Position numbers and translations under genes: made by a program. From assembly GCA_036491415.1 (NCBI GenBank), contig DASXCC010000179.1, forward strand, positions 1-10,855: a stretch of DNA of 10,855 nt, in the 5' to 3' direction. Positions within the stretch are counted from its first letter, which is position 1, and every line of letters begins with the position of its first letter. A model generated the notes under the pieces. The model had not been told where the DNA came from and did not search any database. It saw only the letters and a program-made list of their open reading frames with translations. Below, piece after piece: positions 5,989-10,855 of the stretch. This stretch comes from JAICKN01 sp036491415 (GTDB taxonomy: Bacteria; Acidobacteriota; Terriglobia; Terriglobales; Acidobacteriaceae).

Positions 5989-6609
5989 CTAGTACTTCCT
6001 CAACACCCCAATCACTCTTCCCTGAATATCGACACTCGCGGCCGGAACCATGATCGGCTTCATATTGATGTTCGAAGGTTGCAGGCGAATCTTGTCTCCC
6101 TCGCGATAAAAGCGCTTCAGCGTAGCATCGGTGCCATCGACCAGCGCGACTACTATATCTCCGTTGTGCGCAGTCTTTGCTTTTTCCACCAGCACATAGT
6201 CGCCGTCGAGGATGGCCTCATCCTGCATGGAGTCGCCACGCACTTCGAGTACGAATACTTCTTTGGAGCGAACAAAGTCCGCGAGCGAAATCGTCTCCGG
6301 ATTCTGCACCGCTTCGATCGGCTGACCAGCAGCGATGCGCCCCAGCAGCGGCAACACCATCGTCGTATTTACGGCCATGGACTGCTTCAGGCGTCCTTTC
6401 GGAGGCAGCAGGTCAATCGACCGGCTGCGATTGTAATCGCGCGTCAGCAGCCCCTTCTTTTCCAGATTGGTGATGTGCTTGTGCACCGTAGCCAGCGAAT
6501 TCAGCTTCATTCCCACGCGAATCTCGTCAAACGAAGGAGCGTATTGGTTCTTCTGCCAGAACTCCGAAATGAAGTCGTAGATTTGCCGTTGCCGCTTAGT
6601 GATCGCCAT
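5989..6609 (-). CDS. lexA: SOS repressor LexA
   Basis: LexA represses DNA-damage genes until RecA filaments trigger its self-cleavage. The 206 residues match the usual length (E. coli 202). The N-terminal winged helix spans 1-68 (KRQRQIYDFISEF; recognition region about 38-52, SLATVHKHITNLEKK). The self-cleavage site A94-G95 lies in GRIAAGQP. The peptidase S24 domain has the catalytic serine S127 in GDSMQD and the lysine K165 in ATLKRFY. All key residues are present, so it should be functional. The recognition helix differs from the gammaproteobacterial one, so the operator sequence cannot be assumed. The gene is convergent with trxA, and no Shine-Dalgarno sequence precedes the ATG (see the promoter entry). 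Confidence 0.96.
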   Translation of the reverse strand: MAITKRQRQIYDFISEFWQKNQYAPSFDEIRVGMKLNSLATVHKHITNLEKKGLLTRDYNRSRSIDLLPPKGRLKQSMAVNTTMVLPLLGRIAAGQPIEAVQNPETISLADFVRSKEVFVLEVRGDSMQDEAILDGDYVLVEKAKTAHNGDIVVALVDGTDATLKRFYREGDKIRLQPSNINMKPIMVPAASVDIQGRVIGVLRKY

Positions 6610-6615
6610 GCGAGA

Positions 6616-6643
6616 ATTATAGGCGAATGGAAGGCGAAGTCAA
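6616..6643 (-). promoter_or_regulatory. lexA promoter giving a leaderless mRNA, with internal direct repeat
   Basis: On the minus strand, -35 TTGACT (6643-6638) and a perfect -10 TATAAT (6621-6616) are spaced 16 bp. Only TCTCGC separates TATAAT from the ATG at 6609, so transcription should start at or next to the A of ATG. In plus orientation AGGCGAA occurs at 6621-6627 and 6632-6638, an 11-bp-period direct repeat filling the spacer between the boxes and touching both. It is a natural candidate for the LexA autoregulatory operator. The boxes are clear; the operator role is inference. Confidence 0.75.
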
Positions 6644-6764
6644 GGGATTAGAGTAATTATCCCGCCGGAACAAGTGCGAGTAGACCCCCATTGAAAACAT
6701 GGGAAAGGAGAAATTGTGGAAAGTGAAATAGCTGAAATTTTGTAAAATGAGAAAAATCGGGAAC
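6644..6764. other. AT-rich gap between lexA promoter and frameshifted gene
   Basis: No gene is seen. One small hairpin, CCCAT/ATGGG (6687-6691, 6699-6703), has no T tract on either strand. From about 6690 onward the base composition becomes visibly AT-richer, continuing through the DUF3800 gene to about 7980. Confidence 0.5.
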
Positions 6765-7033
6765 TTACAAGCCGAATGCTTTATTCGAGAGAGAAACCTT
6801 TGTGGTGGAATCGAATAAAAACCCGATCTGATGAAATGGCAAAAAGAATATCGGAGTTTTGGAAGAAGCGACCTGCTTCAAATAGCTAACATCAGCTGAG
6901 TAAGGGTTTCAGATTCCACCCATATCCCACCTTCTTCAACTCCATGTAAAACTAATACTTGGAAGATTTGCTTATCAATGATTGGAGTGAAGGCTCGTAT
7001 CTCTTCGCCTATGCGATCCTTTAGGTATTTCAT
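6765..7033 (-). pseudogene. 89-residue protein of unknown function, interrupted by a -1 frameshift
   Basis: Reading the minus strand from ATG at 7033 gives 51 codons (MKYLKDRIGEEIRAF... LTQLMLAI) to TGA at 6880-6878. Shifting back one base there (ATT then TTG at 6881) opens a second frame of 38 codons (LKQVASSKTP...NKAFGL) ending in TAA at 6767-6765. Joined, the two read as one coherent 89-residue protein with amphipathic segments and a hydrophobic, aromatic stretch IFFLPFHQIGFLFDS. One missing T in a TTT run would explain it: decay, a sequencing error, or less likely frameshifting during translation. It starts 12 bp after the DUF3800 stop with no strong ribosome-binding site, so it probably belongs to the same operon. 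I recognise no family. Confidence 0.6.
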
Positions 7034-7045
7034 GGGAGCCGCGAA

Positions 7046-7918
7046 TTATACGCCCTTTCGATATTCTTCCCATTCCTTCATGTATGGCAATGAAATATTC
7101 TCTGACTGTTCCTTTTTAATCCATTGCTCAATTTGAGCGCGAGTAAGGAATATAGGGTTATTCCAATCAAGTGAACCATTGTTTTCTGGAAATAGTTCCA
7201 TGATTCTCGGGCAAGAGCTCTTGGGCATTGAAGCGAAACAATCCCATGCCTCTTTTGCGAATGGATGCAATTTATCACGGTATTTCCATTTGTGAAGGCT
7301 AACGTTGTAATTAGTCCATGCCAATAAGTCCACGCATTGCAAAGCAGCAAGCGAGGTACGCGGCCTAAAATCTATGTACTCGTAATCGTGCTCAATACCA
7401 TTGTGACGTTGTGTAAGAAATTCAAGCTGTGCGAACATTGACTCGATTTCTTTGCGTACAGGATCACTCTTTTTTATGGAATCAAATAGCCATTCATAAG
7501 GATCGCTAACTTTCTTATCCTGTTTCCAGGTTTGCGCAAACATACTCACTTGCCGAATGGCCCATGAATAGTGGTGCCTGCCCGCATATTGTCTAATTTC
7601 TGGCAGAACTAGCTCATTGTAGTCATCTTTATTCACTGAAAAAGAAAACACTTGGACTCCATATTTACATGTTATTTGGATTACTCGATTGAAAACCCTT
7701 GTGTGCTTTGAATCTTTCCAGTTGGCGAACTCGGAGTCAGCGTTTTTAAAAACAAATTCGGAAGTATGAAAGTCAGAGAATTCCTCTTTTTGTTTGAGAT
7801 TTTCCCACTCTTTTTCCATCTGCAAAATGCGCCCTGCTGGAATGATTAGTCCAGTTGCGTTGGCAACTTTTTGGTTAGGGTCAGTGCCGCTATCGTCAAA
7901 ATAAATGGTGAATGGCAC
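7046..7918 (-). CDS. DUF3800 domain protein
   Basis: The 290-residue protein begins with TIYFDDSGT (4-12), the aspartate-bearing opening strand of DUF3800. It continues with FHTSEF (50-55) and ends the domain with DYEYIDFRPRTSLAALQCVDLLAW (178-201), where LQ-x2-D-x2-A is the usual closing motif. DUF3800 proteins are often described as having an RNase H-like arrangement of acidic residues and are frequent near phage, plasmid and defence genes, but the reaction is not established to my knowledge. The start is GTG at 7918; later starts would cut off the DDSG motif. There is no ribosome-binding site, and TATATATC lies directly before the GTG, so the mRNA may be leaderless. It is clearly AT-richer than lexA and the sigma genes, a sign of horizontal transfer. 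A frameshifted small gene follows it. Confidence 0.8.
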   Translation of the reverse strand: MPFTIYFDDSGTDPNQKVANATGLIIPAGRILQMEKEWENLKQKEEFSDFHTSEFVFKNADSEFANWKDSKHTRVFNRVIQITCKYGVQVFSFSVNKDDYNELVLPEIRQYAGRHHYSWAIRQVSMFAQTWKQDKKVSDPYEWLFDSIKKSDPVRKEIESMFAQLEFLTQRHNGIEHDYEYIDFRPRTSLAALQCVDLLAWTNYNVSLHKWKYRDKLHPFAKEAWDCFASMPKSSCPRIMELFPENNGSLDWNNPIFLTRAQIEQWIKKEQSENISLPYMKEWEEYRKGV

Positions 7919-7937
7919 GATATATAGTAACTATCCC

Positions 7938-7966
7938 TTGAGTTCAACCCAAACTGTCATGATAAT
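7938..7966 (+). promoter_or_regulatory. Promoter of the RHH cassette, overlapping the DUF3800 promoter region
   Basis: -35 TTGAGT (7938-7943) and -10 GATAAT (7961-7966) are separated by 17 bp, matching at 4/6 and 5/6. Transcription would begin near 7973, so the palindrome at 7990-8004 would lie in the leader. On the other strand TTGAAC (7947-7942) overlaps the -35, so the two divergent units may compete for polymerase. Confidence 0.55.
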
Positions 7967-7979
7967 AATGGTTCTTTAT

Positions 7980-8004
7980 GGTGCAATCTGGTGTAAACTA
8001 CACC
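7980..8004 (+). promoter_or_regulatory. Probable RHH operator
   Basis: GGTGTA-AAC-TACACC (7990-8004) is a perfect inverted repeat with a 3-bp spacer ending one base before the ATG. A third half-site copy, GGTGCA (7980-7985), sits exactly 10 bp upstream in direct orientation. Ribbon-helix-helix antitoxins bind short half-sites spaced about one helical turn at their own promoters, and the next gene encodes such a protein. Confidence 0.6.
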
Positions 8005-8005
8005 T

Positions 8006-8263
8006 ATGCCCACCACGGACAAATCTATCCGCCAAAGTATTTCGATCCCGAATCAGATAGCGAAACAGGTGAAAACGATCGCCAAACGCCAGCGTGTAAG
8101 CGCAAACCGCGTGTTGGTAGAACTTATCAAAGCGGGATTGGAATCTAAAGAAGCTGAGCGGCGCAAATTCTTTGAACTCGCCGATCAGTTGCAAACATCC
8201 GGAGATGCCTCCGAGCAGCGCCGCATTAAGGAAGAACTCGCTCGCATGACCTTCGGTGAATAA
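8006..8263 (+). CDS. Ribbon-helix-helix DNA-binding protein, antitoxin-like
   Basis: The 85-residue protein has the ribbon-helix-helix layout: a basic beta strand RQSISIP (9-15), helix A (NQIAKQVKTIAKRQR, 16-30), a turn at V31-S-A-N, and helix B (RVLVELIKAGLESKEAERR, 35-53). A charged C-terminal tail (about 54-85) could bind a partner. RHH proteins dimerise, insert the two strands into the major groove, and commonly repress their own operon. A palindromic site lies immediately before the ATG. The stop TAA is followed at once by the ATG of the next gene, which implies translational coupling. Size, order and operator fit an antitoxin, but a simple autoregulator is equally allowed. No Shine-Dalgarno sequence is visible. 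Confidence 0.78.
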   Translation: MPTTDKSIRQSISIPNQIAKQVKTIAKRQRVSANRVLVELIKAGLESKEAERRKFFELADQLQTSGDASEQRRIKEELARMTFGE

Positions 8264-8509
8264 ATGCCCAAAATCCAATGGATTGCCTTGCCGCCAGCCA
8301 TTCGCGATCATCTTTTTGAGCGGCTGCGTGAGCGAAAAATTACTACAGAAGATTTGTATCAACTAAAACTCTGGCGCGAATCTGAGCCCGATGCGCCAGA
8401 CGGCCTTTGGTACAAAGATTTTGGATCGTTCAAAATTTGCGGCGATGGAAAGTATCCCAAAACGTTCCTTCTGCGCGGCCAATCTGCAAAAGGCACAAAT
8501 CTAGATTAA
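8264..8509 (+). CDS. 81-residue protein of unknown function, possible toxin partner
   Basis: The protein starts at the base after the RHH gene stop (TAAATG). The N-terminal half looks helical (LPPAIRDHLFERLRERKI, 9-26, then TTEDLYQLKLWRESEP). The C-terminal half is rich in Gly, Lys and aromatic residues and looks like strands (GLWYKDFGSFKICGDGKYPKTFLLRG, 47-72). There is no signal peptide or membrane helix. I recognise no RelE, MazF, VapC, HicA or BrnT signature. The tight coupling with an RHH protein suggests a type II toxin, but a DNA-binding or regulatory partner is possible. No strong terminator follows: 8510-8580 has only a weak GCACT/AGTGC pairing and a T run. Confidence 0.65.
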   Translation: MPKIQWIALPPAIRDHLFERLRERKITTEDLYQLKLWRESEPDAPDGLWYKDFGSFKICGDGKYPKTFLLRGQSAKGTNLD

Positions 8510-8584
8510 GTACGGGCTCCCGCCTCCCCCGCACTAAAGTTTCCCGCCCGAAGTGCCGAATTAATCCTTTTTTAACGCTAAGGA

Positions 8585-8598
8585 AGTATCCTGATACT
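8585..8598. repeat. Short palindrome upstream of the 491-residue gene
   Basis: AGTATC (8585-8590) and GATACT (8593-8598) form a perfect 6-bp inverted repeat with a 2-bp spacer, 26 bp before the ATG. GATACT could serve as a weak -10 box, so this may be an operator over the promoter. It may also be chance. Confidence 0.3.
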
Positions 8599-8624
8599 CT
8601 GATTCCGTAAAACACTCGAACACC

Positions 8625-10100
8625 ATGCGACCCGAGAACCCATTCGACGACGAACGCCCCAGACTGACCACCAATCAGAAGGCGCTCAAGATCAATTTAG
8701 ATCCGCTGCGTTATGGCACGTTCGCCGAAATAGGCGCGGGGCAGGAAGTCGCTCGCTGGTTCTTCAAAGTGGGCGCGGCCGCGGGAACCATTTCCAAATC
8801 TATTTCTGCTTACGACATGGCCGTGAGCGACGCGATTTACGGACGCTGCAAGCGCTACGTTTCGCGCGAGCGGTTACAAAGCATGCTCGACCATGAGCAT
8901 CACTTGAACCTCGAACGGCTGCGTGTGGCCCGCGGAGACAAAACCGCTTTCTTTGCTTTTGCCGACACCGTAGCCGCCCTCAATTTTCAGGGCACAAACG
9001 AATGCCATGGCTGGATGGGCATCAAGTTTCAGGCGCACCCTCGCGATGAAGACAGTCAGATCGTGATCCACGTGCGCATGCGCGACAAAGAAAACAGCGC
9101 GCAGCAGGAAGCGTTGGGCATTGTTGGCGTGAACCTTTTGTACGCCGCGTTCTTTCTACATCACAAACCGGAACAAATGCTCGAGTCGCTACTCGACAAC
9201 CTGACCACCAAGCGGCTGGAAATCGATATGGTCGAATTTTCCGGCATCGAATTCCGCCACGTGGATAACCGCGTCATGAGTCTCCGCCTGGTGCAGCTGG
9301 GACTGAGCGGAGCAGCCATGTTCGGCCCCAACGGCGAGGTGCTGCAACCTTCCGAACTGTTGCGAAAGCGGCCAATCCTTGTAGAACGTGGAAGCTTCCG
9401 TCCCGTAACCAAGGTCAACATGGACATGGTGCGCTGCGCACATGAGCGATTTGCCGGTGAGCCAGAAGTAAAAACTGAAGAAGTCGTCGAGCTCATGGAA
9501 ATTACCATGCGCAATCTTCTCGCGTCGGGACAAATTGATCTTGGAGATTTTCTGGCGCGCGCGGATGCCCTCGGCGCCGTCGGGAAAACTGTTCTGATCT
9601 CTGACTACTTCGAATACTACCGCCTGGCTGCCTATCTGAACCGCTATACCGAAGAACCGATCGCCGTCACCATGGGCGTGGCCAGTCTGATGGAACTGTT
9701 CAACGAACAGTATTACAAAGAACTGGAAGGCGGAATTCTAGAAGCCTTCGGCCGCTTGTTCACGAAAGACCTGCGGATCTATGCATATCCGCTGAAAGAC
9801 GCTGCGACGGGCCTGCTGAAAACCGTGGACAACCTTGAAATTCCTGCTGGTTTGCAACATCTTTTCCGCTATCTTGTCGAACGCGGCAGAATCAAAGCGC
9901 TTGATAACTTTGATGAAAGCGTTCTGCACATCTTCTCGCGCGATGTGTTGAAGCGCATTAAACAGAATGATCACTCGTGGGAAGTCATGGTGCCTTCGGA
10001 AGTTGCGCAGATGGTGAAAAGCCGCCGCCTCTTCGGATGTCCGGAACCTGATCCGTCCGACTCTAACGTTCTGGCCGCGGCGCGGGGAACCAACCTTTAA
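8625..10100 (+). CDS. Large conserved-looking cytoplasmic protein, function unknown
   Basis: The 491-residue protein has no signal peptide or membrane segment. Its N-terminal region carries a striking motif, YGTFAEIGAGQEVARWFF (30-47), followed by AAAGTISKSISAYDM (51-65), SDAIYG (68-73) and LNFQGTNECHGWMGIKFQ (119-136). These dense Gly/aromatic motifs look like a strongly conserved family. I recall similar N-termini in Bacteroidetes and Acidobacteria proteins with inconsistent names (nicotinate-nucleotide adenylyltransferase, TonB-dependent receptor). The sequence does not support them: there is no HxGH nucleotidyltransferase motif and no beta-barrel. The C-terminal half is mixed and mostly helical. 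The ATG at 8625 has no Shine-Dalgarno sequence. It is a lone gene between the RHH cassette and convergent DUF1569. Coding confidence is very high; function is not assigned. Confidence 0.85.
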   Translation: MRPENPFDDERPRLTTNQKALKINLDPLRYGTFAEIGAGQEVARWFFKVGAAAGTISKSISAYDMAVSDAIYGRCKRYVSRERLQSMLDHEHHLNLERLRVARGDKTAFFAFADTVAALNFQGTNECHGWMGIKFQAHPRDEDSQIVIHVRMRDKENSAQQEALGIVGVNLLYAAFFLHHKPEQMLESLLDNLTTKRLEIDMVEFSGIEFRHVDNRVMSLRLVQLGLSGAAMFGPNGEVLQPSELLRKRPILVERGSFRPVTKVNMDMVRCAHERFAGEPEVKTEEVVELMEITMRNLLASGQIDLGDFLARADALGAVGKTVLISDYFEYYRLAAYLNRYTEEPIAVTMGVASLMELFNEQYYKELEGGILEAFGRLFTKDLRIYAYPLKDAATGLLKTVDNLEIPAGLQHLFRYLVERGRIKALDNFDESVLHIFSRDVLKRIKQNDHSWEVMVPSEVAQMVKSRRLFGCPEPDPSDSNVLAAARGTNL

Positions 10101-10141
10101 CCAACGCAGTCATTCTTCTTACTTCTTCATCCCAAACTGCC

Positions 10142-10591
10142 TCACACTCCGAACTGCTTTAAATGATGATCAATGTGTTTGTACATTTCGTACCCCCACT
10201 CGTGCGCTTTCATCGGGCCAAAGAAAGGATGTGGATGTTTCGTACATTTTTCTTCGCCCCCATCATGAAACTGCCGCACGAGGCCTAACAGCTGTTTTTT
10301 CTCGCGGGCAAAATCTTTTTCATCCGCGACCAGAAAATGCTTGGCGGTGGGACCATTTTTCGGCATGGGCTTGTCGTTCGTAAGCTGTGAGAGGAAGAAT
10401 CGCCCGAGCAATCTACCAAGAAACATGCGGGGGATCGCGCGGTTGCCGCACGCGACATCGAGGATGGTCGAGCAGTGCGCCATCATGTGCGCAACATTCA
10501 TTTTTCCCCATTGCCGTTGCGTCGTAGGCGTTAACTTTTCAATACGGGATAAGACGTCAGCGGCTGCTTCATCCTGAAATAAACTTTTCAT
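10142..10591 (-). CDS. DUF1569 protein, DinB/YfiT-like four-helix fold
   Basis: From ATG at 10591 the protein has 149 residues: LTPTTQRQWGKMNVAHMMAHC (20-40), DKPMPKNGPTAKHFLV (73-88), CTKHPHPFFG (116-125) and a C-terminal MYKHIDHHLKQFGV (136-149). This order is characteristic of DUF1569, a member of the DinB-like superfamily that includes metal-dependent thiol transferases. H39, H139 and H143 are placed like its three metal ligands. The substrate is unknown. An upstream in-frame ATG at 10624 would add 11 residues, but 10591 is preferred because GGAG lies 6 bp before it and MKSLF is a natural family start. It is convergent with the 491-residue gene (41 bp gap) and divergent from the secreted protein gene. 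Confidence 0.85.
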   Translation of the reverse strand: MKSLFQDEAAADVLSRIEKLTPTTQRQWGKMNVAHMMAHCSTILDVACGNRAIPRMFLGRLLGRFFLSQLTNDKPMPKNGPTAKHFLVADEKDFAREKKQLLGLVRQFHDGGEEKCTKHPHPFFGPMKAHEWGYEMYKHIDHHLKQFGV

Positions 10592-10674
10592 TACCAGCTC
10601 CGATTGGATTGCCGCCGCTGACATGAGGATACATCATGGCTTCAGGCGCTCTTCGCGACCGGGGTTCAAGAACT

Positions 10675-10711
10675 TATGATATGCTTTGCCGCATTTACCA
10701 GGAGGCCTGTT
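10675..10711 (+). promoter_or_regulatory. Promoter -10 and ribosome-binding site of the secreted-protein gene
   Basis: TATGAT (10675-10680) is a good -10 box (5/6). The -35 at 17 bp spacing (TTCGCG, 10652-10657) is poor. AGGAGG (10700-10705) sits 6 bp before the ATG, an excellent ribosome-binding site. Confidence 0.55.
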
Positions 10712-10855
10712 ATGAAACGGGCAATTGCGTTTCTATTTATTCTTTCGATTTCCGCAGTGTTCGCTTCTGCGCAGACTACCGCATCCGCAAACCATCATTC
10801 TGACGAGCAGGCGATCCGGAGTTTAAACGAGAAGGTATTGAAGGCGTTCAATATG
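10712..10855 (+). CDS. Exported SnoaL/NTF2-like protein, N-terminal part (runs off the window)
   Basis: Forty-eight codons are visible. Residues 1-20 form a signal peptide: MKR basic end, hydrophobic core AIAFLFILSISAVF, and an A-S-A cleavage site before QTTAS. After it, DEQAIRSLNEKVLKAFN (31-47) closely resembles the opening helix of SnoaL-like/DUF4440 proteins (NTF2 fold), which often read ExxIxxLxxxxxxAxxxxD. The diagnostic part lies beyond the window, so the family call is tentative. It could be enzymatic (polyketide-cyclase-like, ketosteroid-isomerase-like) or just ligand-binding. Export to the periplasm is well supported. Confidence 0.7.
   Translation, partial: MKRAIAFLFILSISAVFASAQTTASANHHSDEQAIRSLNEKVLKAFNM

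Noticed and set aside
6079..6651. 190-codon open frame antisense to lexA
   Set aside because: It is a shadow of lexA, which has all catalytic and cleavage residues; it also runs over the lexA promoter.
6687..6703. CCCAT/ATGGG hairpin as terminator of the DUF3800 unit
   Set aside because: Five base pairs and no T tract in the minus-strand direction.
6876..6884. Programmed -1 frameshift at the break in the 89-residue gene
   Set aside because: The site reads GCTATTTGAAG, not a canonical X-XXY-YYZ slippery heptamer, and no strong downstream stem is evident. A single-base loss or sequencing error is simpler.
7976..8362. 128-codon open frame antisense to the RHH cassette
   Set aside because: The plus strand carries a recognisable RHH protein, operator and promoter; the antisense product has no sign of a domain.
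8510..8580. Terminator after the RHH cassette
   Set aside because: GCACT/AGTGC is only 5 bp around a long loop and the T run lies over 10 bp away, too weak to call.
1..10855. CRISPR array, tRNA, rRNA, transposase or integrase genes
   Set aside because: No regularly spaced repeats, cloverleaf-like genes, or recombinase motifs were seen on either strand.

Overview
The window reads as a chromosomal segment of an acidobacterium-like soil bacterium. This is an inference from gene content: hfq-hflX, an ECF sigma factor paired with an anti-sigma that ends in Asp-box repeats, LexA, DUF1569, and moderate GC with scattered AT-richer accessory genes. No rRNA, tRNA, CRISPR array, transposase or complete insertion sequence was seen.

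Layout. 1-249 (minus) is the N-terminal part of a class I SAM-dependent methyltransferase. It is divergent from an orphan four-helix membrane protein (383-1015, plus), and a 50-bp inverted repeat lies between them. hfq and hflX form a minus-strand operon (2748 down to 1028) with a structured hfq leader. Divergent from hfq is an ECF sigma factor (2991-3923) followed by its membrane anti-sigma factor (3970-5148). After that comes a 396-bp gap with two terminator-like hairpins; the second may end a small RNA. Then come a thioredoxin (5545-5877) with a strong terminator, and lexA (6609-5989, minus), whose promoter places transcription start at or next to the ATG.

The 6660-7980 stretch is visibly AT-richer and looks acquired. 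It holds a DUF3800 gene (7918-7046, minus) and, 12 bp downstream, a small gene (7033-6765) that is not annotatable as one open frame because of a single-base frameshift. Divergent from DUF3800 is a two-gene cassette (8006-8509) with toxin-antitoxin layout: a ribbon-helix-helix protein, then an unrecognised 81-residue protein starting at the base after its stop codon. A palindromic operator sits just before the first ATG. The rest is a 491-residue conserved-looking cytosolic protein of unknown function (8625-10100), a DUF1569/DinB-fold protein (10591-10142, minus), and the start of a secreted SnoaL-like protein (10712 to window end).

Common themes are post-transcriptional and stress control: Hfq with HflX, the sigma/anti-sigma envelope sensor, thioredoxin and LexA. 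A probable mobile accessory patch (DUF3800, frameshifted gene, RHH cassette) is inserted upstream of lexA. The most promising undescribed items are the RHH/81-residue pair, the DUF3800 plus 89-residue cassette, the candidate small RNA before 5348, and the apparently leaderless lexA with an 11-bp-period direct repeat inside its promoter.
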